From: Bacteroides sp. | GTDB taxonomy: Bacteria > Bacteroidota > Bacteroidia > Bacteroidales > P3 | Reading direction: 5' to 3' | NCBI GenBank assembly: GCA_023662825.1 | Contig: JAMPIH010000008.1 | Location: 1-64,000 of the forward strand | DNA: 64,000 nucleotides | In this document: in pieces, positions 27,301-35,515 of the stretch | Layout: every line of letters starts with the position of its first letter | Position numbering within the stretch: position 1 is the first letter of the stretch | Program-made: the position numbers and the translations under genes | The notes under the pieces: model-generated | Database searches by the model: none | What the model saw: only the letters and a program-made list of their open reading frames with translations | Told to the model about the DNA's origin: nothing

Positions 27301-30140
27301 ATTTTGTGGAAAACGCCTATTATATCTCGGCGGAGGTGATGCCCGAGGCCGCCGGAAAGGTGCGCAACCAAGGCAACTACCGCCGTGAATTGTGGATGGA
27401 ATTGGTGGCCGATCCGAACGAAGGCTATGTTTTCGGGCATTGGGAAACCGCTCAGGGCGAGCGTTTGCTCGATGCGTCCGACAGGTTGCAGGTGCAGTCG
27501 TTCAACGATGTTTCGTATAAGGCGGTTTTCGAACCCGATACCCTGCAGGTGCAGGTGTCGGTGCGCGGCGGAAAAGACCGGGGACATGCCACGGGAACGG
27601 GGCCTTACGCTTACGGAAAACAGGCCGTTCTGAAGGCTGAACCCGCCTATGGCTATGCTTTCGCGGGTTGGTATGAAGAGGATGACACCGCATCGGAAGA
27701 CTGCTTGTCGAAAGAAGCCGAATATACCCTTAGGGTAACGGAAGACAGGAGTCTTTCCGCGGCTTTCGTTCCGGCGAAGTTTACCATCGTTGCGGAAGTG
27801 GAACCGGCCAATACGGGCAAGGTGCATGGTGCGGGTTCATATCCCTATCTCAGCGAGGCCATCCTGGAGGCCGAGCCGGCCATAGGCTATGCCTTGCAGT
27901 ATATGTTGCTCGATAACGGAGACGGCAGCTTCGACACCCTGCGTGAAAACGTGGCGGGCTTCCGTATGGACAGAGACCGGAACGTGAGGGCATGTTTCGT
28001 TCTCGAGTCATATTCTTTGCAGGCGTTTTCGTCCGACACCCTGCGCGGAGACGTTCATTTCGAATTGCGGCATTCGCGTTACGATTACGGCTCCCAGGTG
28101 GATGTTACGGCCACGCCTAAGTCCAATTATGTGTTCAGGCAATGGCGGGATGCTTACGGCAACCGGATTTCGCGCGAGGCCCGGTTCACCTATACCATAG
28201 CCGGCGATGCGGTGATATACGCCGATTTCGAGCCGGAGCAGAAGCGTGTACGTGCCGAACCCGAAAATTCGATGCAGGGCATGGTGGTTCCCTCCCTTAA
28301 CCGGGAGCCTTACGGTGATGTGGTAAGCGTTACCGCCGTTCCCTCCACGGGCTACGAATTCGATAGCTGGGTCTTGACCAACGACAAGGACAAGGTGGTC
28401 TCCACCACGCCGATACTCACCGTCTTTGTGTCGCAGGATACCTCGTTCGAGGCCCGTTTCAAACCGGCGGTCCGCGAGGTGAGGCTTTCGACGGGTACAT
28501 TGACGGCGGGCGATGTGCGCATCGGTGTCGTGCAAAGTCAGGATACCCTCAACAGCGCCCGCTACGCCCGTGTGGACCAAGGTTCGGAGGTGGTGTTGAC
28601 GGCGGTTCCCGCTCCCGACTACAGTTTCTCGTCCTGGGTGCGCAACATGCCCTCCCGCCAAGGCGTTACCCTGGGCACCGATCCGGTGCTGGCGGTGAAA
28701 GTGGATGGAGACATGGACATAGAGGCTATCTTCACGCCCAAGAACTACAAGGTGGAATTGATTGCCGAGCCCGAGGAATTAGGTATGGTGCGGGGCGAGG
28801 GGATTTACGGCTACGGCAGCGACGTAACGGTTACGGCAGAGTACGGAACCTATAAGTTCAGGGGCTGGAGAACCACCGACGGATGGATTTCGGCCGAACC
28901 CGAAATCACGTTCACCCTTACGCGCGACACAGTCTTGACCGCTTGCTTCTCGCGCGACACGGTGCAGCTGTCGGTGGAAAGCAGCGTGGGCGGCGTGGCC
29001 TCGGGAAGCGGCGCCTATCTGAAAGGCTCGCCCGTGATTATCGAGGCGAGGGCTTCCGAACAATATGTTTTCGATGCTTGGTACGATAAGGATGGCGAAC
29101 TTCTGAGCAATCGCAACCCCTACACCTATATCGTGGATGCCTCCGGAATCGTACATGCCGGGTTTATCCCCAAGACGTTCCTTATCGAGACGGAGGCCGG
29201 CGAAGGCGGCACGGTGCTGGGCGGCGGGCAGACGGCTTACGGCGCTACGGTAATGCTGGAAGCCGTTCCCGATGAGGGTTATCGTTTTGCGGGCTGGCAG
29301 AGCGAACAGCTGGAATTGAGCGATACAGAGGCGGAAGTTCCGGTATTGGGCGTTCAGGCACGCGAAGACGTGCAGGTTACCGCCGTTTTCGAAGCCCTCA
29401 AATACCGTATCTCCACCTATGTCTCGCCCTTGGGCGCGGGTTCGGTAACCGCCGGCGGAGAATTCAACTATGGGCTTGAACTTGCGTTCGAAGCCAAGCC
29501 CGATGCCGACCATATGTTCAAGGCCTGGACATTGAACGGCGAGGAAGTCAGTACGGACGCCCTCTTGCAGGTAAGGATTGCGGAGGATGCCGCTTATGTG
29601 GCCGTGTTCGCCCCTAAACGCTACAATGTGGTAACGGAGGTTTACCCAGCACGGGGCGGCCTTACCTACGGCGGCGGCTCCTACTATTTGGGCGATACCG
29701 CGCAGATCGGCATTTACCTTTACGACAGCGTTACGTTCAAGAACTGGAGCGATGCCGATTTCAATCAGGTGAGCACCATGCCCGACTATCGGTATGCGGT
29801 TACACATACCGAGATCTTTACGGCCAGCGTGAATGCGCCTGAGGTCAAGCCGAACGATCCCGTCATCCCTCCCGATACGAACGATACCGGCACATACCTG
29901 CGGATCTATCCCAATCCGTTGCGCGAGAACGGCGACCTGCATATCGAGTCGGGCGAGGAAAACCTGCTCTCCATACGGCTGTTCTCGGTAACGGGCAAGT
30001 ATGTCCTGTACCGTAAACTCTCCGACGAGGGCGTGAAATCGGCCAGCGTACGTCTGCCGAACCTGCAGGCCGGCTGCTATTTCTACGAAATCCGTCTGGC
30101 GGGAGGCTCGCGCAAGCGGGGCAAGCTGATCAAGCTGTAA
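24357..30140 (+). CDS. Giant T9SS-secreted InlB-B-repeat surface protein (1,927 aa)
   Basis: A paralogue of the preceding gene with the same plan: signal peptide (about 1-30), PCMD-like N-terminal domain (about 35-255), Ig-like linker, about 19 divergent InlB B-repeats, then a linker (PNDPVIPPDTNDTGT) and a T9SS type A sorting domain (about 1845-1927, LRIYPNPLRENGDLHI to GCYFYEIRLAGGSRKRGKLIKL). It should be exported by T9SS and anchored on the surface, probably as a long adhesive or structural fibre. The two genes are clearly duplicates at domain level but diverged at repeat level. The 18-bp gap implies one transcript. Confidence 0.9.
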   Translation: MKTTYIPFGKIFGLFWAIFCFGVFFPELPAQNINGTQQLLNRGFEDYDNLGEKSVEPVGWNSFMNAKSAGGLVDAGKEKHLDRAGDRRPGTAGKYSLYVFSTNPIASVMANGNVTTGRINMGSTSPTSAENYNFTDRASAGFNFPFTTVPDSMVVWVKYSPDKASDQGQVNAIIHGDNEIKDPGTDKNLAVAIATVNPGKSQEWVRYSVPFDRGGCGSNDPRYILVSISTNKIPGGGSAKIWVDDILFVYNPEIAVNKLPVSSFNLRDGAALCEIPFTVKGTLPLNSNSAQKNKVVAELSDASGSFANPTVIGTVETDEGGTFTATIPASMPSGEHYKIRLHATDRNIYSEPCTEDIVLMRGYNVEGLADAEQGEVRGGGVHREGATASLEAVPSTGYHFDHWEENGQVLEGAGNPYSFTVTADRRLRAVFAINVYKLTIDVEGEGTVKTMSGLYEFTHGTQVRLDAAAAVGYTFSGYYNSQGGLLSGNQEYIFFITSDVQLKVLFSRKQIDIAASPNNDTLGTVVGGGSTGYGSTVTLTAEARPHCRFVAWMEGNDTVGKEAKYVFTAEENRFLTAIFAPVYHTVSVEPNRLGAGVLTGGGTYSEASEHTTVTLTAKANTGYEFLYWESKKDGRQYEDNPYVVLDNGRLTEDLAFVAHFAIESYNITAEAVPEGAGSISGAGRYEYQDRFSLTATPAEDYDFEAWVRVDHDLLDTTYANPMEPTPIIEGRDRHYKALFALKKYTVSLSVEPAGFGTAGGDGLYSRFDTATLTAEAAEGKEFLYWGVRRGLNIDKVSEDNPYKVEMLQNVDLVAVFSEKRKDVRAVCIPENGGAVEGQGLYAPGGYALLTAVPAFGYRFERWEDAGGNPYTRDTRLHVQVVSDTAFYARFTPTRFSFTLMTEGASALGQVRIGESGDYASRIIQEVNYGDTLHISAKAVQPDYKFTQWRMVYTQDGMLKDSLYSRNAEETYVVGGDSRIVAYFVENAYYISAEVMPEAAGKVRNQGNYRRELWMELVADPNEGYVFGHWETAQGERLLDASDRLQVQSFNDVSYKAVFEPDTLQVQVSVRGGKDRGHATGTGPYAYGKQAVLKAEPAYGYAFAGWYEEDDTASEDCLSKEAEYTLRVTEDRSLSAAFVPAKFTIVAEVEPANTGKVHGAGSYPYLSEAILEAEPAIGYALQYMLLDNGDGSFDTLRENVAGFRMDRDRNVRACFVLESYSLQAFSSDTLRGDVHFELRHSRYDYGSQVDVTATPKSNYVFRQWRDAYGNRISREARFTYTIAGDAVIYADFEPEQKRVRAEPENSMQGMVVPSLNREPYGDVVSVTAVPSTGYEFDSWVLTNDKDKVVSTTPILTVFVSQDTSFEARFKPAVREVRLSTGTLTAGDVRIGVVQSQDTLNSARYARVDQGSEVVLTAVPAPDYSFSSWVRNMPSRQGVTLGTDPVLAVKVDGDMDIEAIFTPKNYKVELIAEPEELGMVRGEGIYGYGSDVTVTAEYGTYKFRGWRTTDGWISAEPEITFTLTRDTVLTACFSRDTVQLSVESSVGGVASGSGAYLKGSPVIIEARASEQYVFDAWYDKDGELLSNRNPYTYIVDASGIVHAGFIPKTFLIETEAGEGGTVLGGGQTAYGATVMLEAVPDEGYRFAGWQSEQLELSDTEAEVPVLGVQAREDVQVTAVFEALKYRISTYVSPLGAGSVTAGGEFNYGLELAFEAKPDADHMFKAWTLNGEEVSTDALLQVRIAEDAAYVAVFAPKRYNVVTEVYPARGGLTYGGGSYYLGDTAQIGIYLYDSVTFKNWSDADFNQVSTMPDYRYAVTHTEIFTASVNAPEVKPNDPVIPPDTNDTGTYLRIYPNPLRENGDLHIESGEENLLSIRLFSVTGKYVLYRKLSDEGVKSASVRLPNLQAGCYFYEIRLAGGSRKRGKLIKL

Positions 30141-30201
30141 TTAACCTCGGGTTGTGAATGCTTTGCCGTTGACAGGCCGTTTTTGAAAGGCATTCTGTTC
30201 T

Positions 30202-30209
30202 ATTTTTGT
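30202..30209 (+). promoter_or_regulatory. -7 element (TATTTTTG) before the ureohydrolase-like gene
   Basis: Fits TAnnTTTG and lies 41 bp before ATG 30251. It makes the upstream in-frame start at 30206 impossible, because that lies inside the element. Confidence 0.55.
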
Positions 30210-30250
30210 GGCGGTGTCCGTATGGCGGGCATCGCCACAAATGTTTTCAG

Positions 30251-31462
30251 ATGAAAGAGATAGACCTGAGCCTGTATTTCAATCCCTGTCCGTATATGGA
30301 GGCGGGGGCGTTTTATGCCGACAATACCGCCCGTCTGGGCCGTCAGGTGCAGAAATTTACGGTTCCCGAACATTTCCCCTCGGTGCAAGGTGCGGCCGTG
30401 GCCTTTATCGGACTGGAGGAAAGCCGGGGAGGCAGCCTCGACGGATTGCGTTGCAACGGTGCCGAAAACGTGCGCCGCGAGCTCTACAACCTATATGGCT
30501 CGGCCTCGTGGGGAAAGCTGGTGGATTTAGGCGATTTGAAATGCGGAAAGACCCTGCAGGACACCTGTTTCGCCCTCTCGGAGGTGATTTCCTGCCTGCT
30601 GGCGCAGAATACCGTGGTGGTGTTGCTGGGCGGCACGCAAGACCTTACCTATGCCGTCTATCGTGCCTATGTGCGGCTGCACCGGATGGCCAATATCCTT
30701 ACCGTCGATTCCCGCCTCAATATAGCCGAGGGCATGAACGCCGACTTTGACCCGATTGCCGAGCCGTTGAGCCACAATTCCTTTGCGGCGCGTATGGTGG
30801 TGGAACCCGACAATTACCTGTACAACTATATGAACGTGGGCTACCAGACCTATCTGGTGGACAAGGACGCGATAGGGCTGATGAACCGTCTGTTTTTCGA
30901 TGCCTGCCGCTACGGTATGTTGCGCGACAACCTGCAGGCGGCCGAGCCCTATGTGCGCGACTCCGATTGCGTAAGCTTCGACCTCTGCGCGGTAAAGAAG
31001 GCCGACAGTCCGGCCAACCCCTGGGCGCGTCCCACCGGTTTCACCGCGGAACAGGCCTGCCAGCTGGCGCGTTACGCCGGCATCAGCCGTCAGGTAGGGG
31101 TGTTGGGTCTGTTCGAGTATTATCCCGCGCTCGACCAGGCGGACAGCAGCGCCCAGTTGATGGCCGAAATGGTGTGGTGTTTCCTCGACGGTATGGAACA
31201 CCGCAGCGACGACCATCCCTTAACCGCCACCGGCGTGGAGTTCAAGCAGTATATCGTGCCCCTGGAAGAACTGGAACAAGACCTGGTGTTCCATAAATGT
31301 AAGCAGACCGACCGTTGGTGGATTGAATTGCCATGCAGTGAGGAACAGAAACAGCGGTACGGCCGGCATTGCTATCTGGCCTGTTCGTACGCCGATTACC
31401 AGACCGCCCAGCAGAACGAGGTGCCCGCGCGCTGGTGGAGCGCCCTGCGCCGCCTTAAATAG
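30251..31462 (+). CDS. Ureohydrolase (arginase/formimidoylglutamase)-fold protein with lost metal ligands
   Basis: A 403-residue cytoplasmic protein with the arginase-superfamily layout. The three motifs that hold the di-manganese centre are altered: GGxHS reads GGTQD (127-131), DAHxD reads TVDSRLN (151-157) and SxDxDxxDP reads SFDLCAVKKADSP (about 240-252). The His and several Asp ligands are gone, so hydrolase activity is unlikely. The fold remains complete, and selection must have kept it for another role (binding, scaffold or regulation). The start is ATG 30251, chosen over 30206 because of the promoter. It is convergent with the alkaline phosphatase gene, 29 bp away. Confidence 0.75.
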   Translation: MKEIDLSLYFNPCPYMEAGAFYADNTARLGRQVQKFTVPEHFPSVQGAAVAFIGLEESRGGSLDGLRCNGAENVRRELYNLYGSASWGKLVDLGDLKCGKTLQDTCFALSEVISCLLAQNTVVVLLGGTQDLTYAVYRAYVRLHRMANILTVDSRLNIAEGMNADFDPIAEPLSHNSFAARMVVEPDNYLYNYMNVGYQTYLVDKDAIGLMNRLFFDACRYGMLRDNLQAAEPYVRDSDCVSFDLCAVKKADSPANPWARPTGFTAEQACQLARYAGISRQVGVLGLFEYYPALDQADSSAQLMAEMVWCFLDGMEHRSDDHPLTATGVEFKQYIVPLEELEQDLVFHKCKQTDRWWIELPCSEEQKQRYGRHCYLACSYADYQTAQQNEVPARWWSALRRLK

Positions 31463-31491
31463 CGAGGGCGTTTTCGCCGCAAGTTTAGCTT

Positions 31492-33261
31492 TTACTTCAC
31501 GAGGTTGACGGTTTCCATAGGCAGGTAAAAGCCCTTTCCGTTGTAGATGCAGATGCCCGGCAGTGTAATCTTCTTCTTGTTGAGCTGCGCGCGGTCGGTG
31601 TTCGGAAAAAGTTTCAGCCGCTTGCCGTTTTCCAAAACCAGCTCGATGTAGAGCGGGTCTTCCGACTCGTCGTGCTTGGCGTTCCTGAACAGGATTTCAT
31701 TGGTTTCGGCTTGGGGAAACACCCGGTGCAAGGGTGCGTAATACGCTTGCGTGAGCGAATCCAGATTGCCCAGTTCTGCCTGGCGGCAGATGTAGGGCGC
31801 GATTTCTTCGTTATCGATAAGGCCCTTCAATTCATCGCCCTGCGGATGATAGGTGGCGAACATCACGTCGCCGCCGTTATGTCCGAAGGTGGTCCATCCC
31901 AGATAGAAATGGCGGTTCAGCACCTCGCTGAGCGCGCGGACGCTCTTGCGGCTGTCCTTGTGTTCCTTCAAGATTTCCGTTAAACGTGCCAGGTCTTCGG
32001 CCGGGAGGCTGTCGATGCCGAAATTGGCCTTTACGCTTTGTCTCAGGCGTTCGCCCAAGGGCTTGCCGGATTTTTGGGCGAAGAGGTCCTTTACCGTCTT
32101 TTCGTACGAGGCCTTGCAGTTGCGCAAAGGTTCGAACAGTTCTTCCGCACTCGTCTGCGCGTAGCCCGAATTGAGTCGGCGGTTGCCCAGGCTAAGGCCG
32201 CCCGTCTGGTGGTCGGGCATCACGACCACCAGCGTCTGTCCGTCTTTTTTGGCGAACTCCATGGCGGCGCCCACGGCCCGGTCGAAAGCCAGGAAGTCGA
32301 ATACAGTGGCCGGCAGGTCGTTGTTGTGCGCGCCCCAGTCCACCTTGCTGCCTTCCACCATCAGGAAGAAGCCGTTTTCCTGCTGCGAGAGGGCCTCGAT
32401 GGCCAGACGGGTCATTTCTTCGAGCGAGGGCTGTTCCTGCGGGTCGCGGTCTATCTCGTAGTCCATTTCCTTTTGGCTGAACAGTCCCCAGATCCTGTAG
32501 TTGCCGTTGTCCACGTCTTGCCTGGCTTCGGAAAAGCGTTTGGTATAGAAGATATCCCGGCCTTCCAGTTCCTTTACGGCGTCATAGCCCGTCTTTAACG
32601 ATGAGTCGATCCAGTAGGCGCCGCCGCCCAGCAGCAGGTCGCAGGGGTGGTGCACCATCTGCTTGGCGATACGGGCGTATTGGTTGCGCTTGGGCGTGTG
32701 TGCCAGGAAATCGGCGGGCGTGGCGTGCGGAAAATAGCAGGTAACCACCATGCCGGTGGCCTTTCCTTGCAATCGGGCGGCTTCCAGGAGCGTGAACATG
32801 GGCTGGTAGGCCAAGGCGGTGTCGGTGTTGAACCGGAGGCCGGTGCTGTCCATGCTGCGGGCGGGGTAGGTGGCCACGAAGCCGTCCTGGGAGCGGTGGC
32901 CGGTGGCGTAGGTGCTGCCGGTGGGGGCGGAATCGCCGATGGGACTGTCGGAGCAATAGGTGCGCACCAGACCCCGTATCCTGCTGTCGAGCGCCAGCGG
33001 CAGGCCGTTGTTCATCCAGCGGCCCACGGCCAGCAGTTCGGTGCTGCATCCGTCGGGAATCATCACGATAACGTTCTTTATGTTGGAGGGAAACCGTTTA
33101 AACACGACCCGCTGGAACTGGCGGCTGCCGATGGTTTCCATCCCAAGGCGGTTCTCGCGCGCCTCGTTGCGGTTATAGGTACTGAACTGGTTCTGGCCTT
33201 GGCCAAGCAGAGCCAGCAGCAAAAGCAGGCAAAACACGCCGGCGGTTTTCTTCAGCTTCAT
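31492..33261 (-). CDS. Secreted alkaline phosphatase (PhoA family)
   Basis: A periplasmic or exported phosphomonoesterase of 589 residues with signal peptide (about 1-22). Active-site features are intact: VMIPDGCS with its metal-binding Asp, the nucleophile in GDSAPTGSTYATG, MVEGSKVDWGAHNND (Glu, Asp, His ligands), MPDHQTGG (Asp-His) and the His in TTFGHNGGDV. Compared with E. coli PhoA it has an insertion of about 110 residues between the DSA motif and the EGSKVDW motif. The C-terminal 100 residues look like a beta-rich extension. It should release phosphate from organic phosphates; regulation is not visible. Confidence 0.92.
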   Translation of the reverse strand: MKLKKTAGVFCLLLLLALLGQGQNQFSTYNRNEARENRLGMETIGSRQFQRVVFKRFPSNIKNVIVMIPDGCSTELLAVGRWMNNGLPLALDSRIRGLVRTYCSDSPIGDSAPTGSTYATGHRSQDGFVATYPARSMDSTGLRFNTDTALAYQPMFTLLEAARLQGKATGMVVTCYFPHATPADFLAHTPKRNQYARIAKQMVHHPCDLLLGGGAYWIDSSLKTGYDAVKELEGRDIFYTKRFSEARQDVDNGNYRIWGLFSQKEMDYEIDRDPQEQPSLEEMTRLAIEALSQQENGFFLMVEGSKVDWGAHNNDLPATVFDFLAFDRAVGAAMEFAKKDGQTLVVVMPDHQTGGLSLGNRRLNSGYAQTSAEELFEPLRNCKASYEKTVKDLFAQKSGKPLGERLRQSVKANFGIDSLPAEDLARLTEILKEHKDSRKSVRALSEVLNRHFYLGWTTFGHNGGDVMFATYHPQGDELKGLIDNEEIAPYICRQAELGNLDSLTQAYYAPLHRVFPQAETNEILFRNAKHDESEDPLYIELVLENGKRLKLFPNTDRAQLNKKKITLPGICIYNGKGFYLPMETVNLVK

Positions 33262-33284
33262 TTCTGTATATGTTGAGGTGAGGG

Positions 33285-33332
33285 CAAATTTATAAAAATC
33301 GGGGCAAGGCTTGTCAAAAACCCGTACTTTTG
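33285..33332. promoter_or_regulatory. Divergent promoters for the alkaline phosphatase and MTA/SAH nucleosidase genes
   Basis: On the minus strand, TAAATTTG (33292-33285) has a -33 TTTG (33318-33315) 22 bp away and drives the phosphatase gene. On the plus strand, TACTTTTG (33325-33332) is a -7 box for the nucleosidase gene. Both lie in the 93-bp gap between the genes. Confidence 0.6.
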
Positions 33333-33354
33333 CGGCGTTCTAAAACGAATGCCG

Positions 33355-34032
33355 ATGAAAAGGATAGCCGTCGTGGTGGCCATGGATAAGGAGTTCGACC
33401 TTATGGAAGGCCTGTTGCAGCAGAAGAGAGACGTTTCCGCCTCCGGTTTCCGCATCGCCGTCGGGCGTGTGGAGAACAAGGAGGTGGTGCTTATGAAGTC
33501 GGGTATCGGCAAGGTGGCGGCGGCCACCGGCATTAACCTGATAAAGTACGAATACGCGCCCGATGCGCTTGTCAATTCGGGCGTGGCCGGCGGTTTGGGC
33601 GAGGGCCTGGAAGTGGGCGACGTGGTGGCCGGCGATTTCTGCGTGTATCACGATGTGGATTGCGGCACGGGCAACGAATACGGCCAGGTTCAGGGCTTTC
33701 CCGCACGTTACGCGGCCTCTCCCGAATTATTGCGGGCCGTGAACCACGAACGCGTAAGGACGGGGCTTATCTGCACCGGCGACCAGTTTATCCAGGACCC
33801 TGTGCAACTGCAGGCCATCAGGCAGCGTTTCCCCGAAGTGCTGGCGGTCGATATGGAAAGCGCGGCCATGGCGCAGGTGTGCCATATCTGGCAGATTCCA
33901 TTCCTGTCGCTGCGCGTAATCAGCGACACCCCCGGCAAGAAGGCCGACAACATGGCCCAGTACAACGACTTCTGGACCCTCGCACCCCAAAAGAACTTCG
34001 AACTGGTACACGGGTTGCTGGCCGCATTGTAG
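33355..34032 (+). CDS. mtnN: 5'-methylthioadenosine/S-adenosylhomocysteine nucleosidase
   Basis: A cytoplasmic enzyme that cleaves adenine from MTA and SAH, part of methionine recycling and, in many bacteria, AI-2 production. Motifs: an N-terminal AVVVAMDKEFD, LMKSGIGKVAAA, VNSGVAGGL, VVAGDFCVYHDVD and the catalytic VDMESAAMAQVC followed by LRVISDTPG. The length of 225 residues is normal. ATG 33355 gives the typical N-terminus; ATG 33349 is six bases upstream in frame and is also possible. It converges with the methyltransferase gene at 34086. Confidence 0.92.
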   Translation: MKRIAVVVAMDKEFDLMEGLLQQKRDVSASGFRIAVGRVENKEVVLMKSGIGKVAAATGINLIKYEYAPDALVNSGVAGGLGEGLEVGDVVAGDFCVYHDVDCGTGNEYGQVQGFPARYAASPELLRAVNHERVRTGLICTGDQFIQDPVQLQAIRQRFPEVLAVDMESAAMAQVCHIWQIPFLSLRVISDTPGKKADNMAQYNDFWTLAPQKNFELVHGLLAAL

Positions 34033-34085
34033 GTATGACCCTTGGGAAGTATTGTTGAAAGGAATAGTTTTTTTGTGCTCCTATT

Positions 34086-34853
34086 CTATTTCCGTGCCGT
34101 ATAGAATAAATCGAAACAGTTTTCCGGATCGGGCGAGTATAAATAATCGTCCATCGCGATAGATTCCACCAGTCCGTTACCTTTCCTGAGCAGCCGCACC
34201 CGGTTCAGACGGTTCAGTATATCGTAAGGGATCTGCAGGAGTTGGCGCGGCAGGCGGTGTTGCAGGTCGAGGAAATCGAAGCGGGTGATGGCGGCCACGC
34301 CCTTGCGGTTGTTCTCGTAATATTCCATAATCTTTTCGTTGCCCGTGATGCCACCGGGTGTGACGTCCGTAAAGCGAGAGGCCAAAAGCGCGCGGAATTC
34401 TTGGGGCGTGTATTCCCTTACGTGGAACGGATTCCGTGTCAGCGACATGCTTCTATTGGGTGTGGAAAGAATAACCTGCCCGCAGGGTTTGAGCACGCGG
34501 AATATCTCGTCCACCAGCACCTTGTCTTTCTTGATATGTTCGATTACCTGAAAGGAAACCACAAAGTCAAAAGTATCGTTTTCGAACGGGACGGGCGGAA
34601 CGGTGGCCTGCCGGAAACGAACCTTGGAAGCCAGGTCGGCATCAAGAGGGGAGCGAAACCGGTCGAGCGTATGAAATTCGGCCGCCCTGGGGGCCAGAAT
34701 GCGTGCGCCGTAGCCCATGCCGGTACCGATTTCCAGCACCTTGCCCTGTAATTTTTCAGCCGCCAGACAATAGGCCAACTTGGAACGTTGAAAAACAAAA
34801 TTGTCGGACATTTCCTCCGATACCCGTTCGGCTGTCTGAATCTTCTTTGCCAT
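34086..34853 (-). CDS. Class I SAM-dependent methyltransferase
   Basis: A cytoplasmic Rossmann-fold methyltransferase of 255 residues. SAM-binding motif I is VLEIGTGMGYG, the acidic residue of motif II is in FHTLDR, and the Methyltransf_11 pattern continues with TFDFVVSFQVIEHI and VLKPCGQVILSTPN. The substrate is unknown. The C-terminal part (DNLNRLNRV-like, PYDILNRLNRVRLLRKG) has no recognisable substrate domain. The start is ATG 34853; a start nine codons upstream (34880) would add an odd hydrophobic-Trp stretch and is less likely. It may methylate SAM-linked small molecules. Confidence 0.85.
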   Translation of the reverse strand: MAKKIQTAERVSEEMSDNFVFQRSKLAYCLAAEKLQGKVLEIGTGMGYGARILAPRAAEFHTLDRFRSPLDADLASKVRFRQATVPPVPFENDTFDFVVSFQVIEHIKKDKVLVDEIFRVLKPCGQVILSTPNRSMSLTRNPFHVREYTPQEFRALLASRFTDVTPGGITGNEKIMEYYENNRKGVAAITRFDFLDLQHRLPRQLLQIPYDILNRLNRVRLLRKGNGLVESIAMDDYLYSPDPENCFDLFYTARK

Positions 34854-34935
34854 GAACCAAAATAATTTTATCCACGACAAATATATTAAAATAAAATCTT
34901 ATTACAAATCAAAGGGTGATTTTATGGTAAGCATG

Positions 34936-34977
34936 AAAAAAGGAATGGGCTCGCATTCGCGAGCCCATTCCTTTTTT
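34936..34977. terminator. Strong bidirectional intrinsic terminator
   Basis: A 19-bp perfect stem (34936-34954 with 34959-34977), loop ATTC, flanked by A and T runs. It lies downstream of the efflux operon on the minus strand. Confidence 0.9.
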
Positions 34978-35035
34978 TTAGTCAGAGCCAAAACGCCGCC
35001 GAGGCATTCCCGTGCAGGTGCCACAGCGCCGGGAA

Positions 35036-35163
35036 GAAAGAAGAGATTTTAAGGGGTGAGATGCAACGCCGCGAGGGCTTGCCCGAAAGAGCGTACTTCA
35101 GTACGTAACTGAGGTACAAGCCCGAAGCAAGGCAGCAGATTACCCCTTAAAATCTCTTCTTTC
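35036..35163. repeat. 128-bp element with 22-bp perfect inverted termini and nested hairpins
   Basis: The termini 35036-35057 and 35142-35163 are perfect inverse complements. Inside, GGGCTTG (35075-35081) pairs with CAAGCCC (35117-35123), and a near-palindrome around GTACTTCAGTAC fills the centre. The whole unit can fold as one long hairpin. The right terminus overlaps the stop codon of the PII-like gene. It looks like a small dispersed repeat (REP-like or MITE-like). Together with the terminator at 34936-34977 it accounts for most of the DNA between 34854 and 35161, where no gene is present. Confidence 0.75.
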
Positions 35164-35458
35164 AGTACATTTCGGTGATGTCCCAGACAAAGGCCCTGAT
35201 CCCGTTCTCCTTGTTGATTTCATCCAGCTGCTTCACATACTTCAGCAAGATCGGCACCATTTCGGCTTCCACCACGGTCATCGTGGCCGAGTTCATCTCC
35301 GGCCAGGTGTGGTTCCCCATACGCGGTTCACCCGTGTAGCTTCCCGCGCCGTTTACGGTGGGCCATTGCGTGTAGCCCTTTATGTTGAGCTGTTTGAGGA
35401 TGTAGTCCACACGCTCGGTAAGGGCTTGGTTATAGGCTATAAAGACTGCTTTTTTCAT
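35162..35458 (-). CDS. PII-like small protein of the efflux operon
   Basis: A 98-residue protein with the ferredoxin-like PII layout: a beta-alpha start (MKKAVFIAYNQALTERVDYILKQLNI), a T-loop-like glycine-rich turn (NGAGSYTGEPRMGNHTW), a second beta-alpha unit (VEAEMVPILLKYVKQLDEI) and the terminal strand GIRAFVWDITEMY. PII-like proteins are often encoded with RND pumps or transporters and may tune them. It is the last gene of the TetR-TolC-MFP-RND operon, 57 bp after the pump gene. The ligand is unknown, and no PII nucleotide-binding signature is clear. Confidence 0.65.
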   Translation of the reverse strand: MKKAVFIAYNQALTERVDYILKQLNIKGYTQWPTVNGAGSYTGEPRMGNHTWPEMNSATMTVVEAEMVPILLKYVKQLDEINKENGIRAFVWDITEMY

Positions 35459-35515
35459 GGTTCGGATATTGAGGGGAGGCGGGCGTGTCCATCGGCCCGT
35501 CTCCCCGGATTTAAA

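Noticed and set aside
34852..35052. 66-residue frame near the strong terminator
   Set aside because: It runs through the terminator stem and has no homology or start signal.
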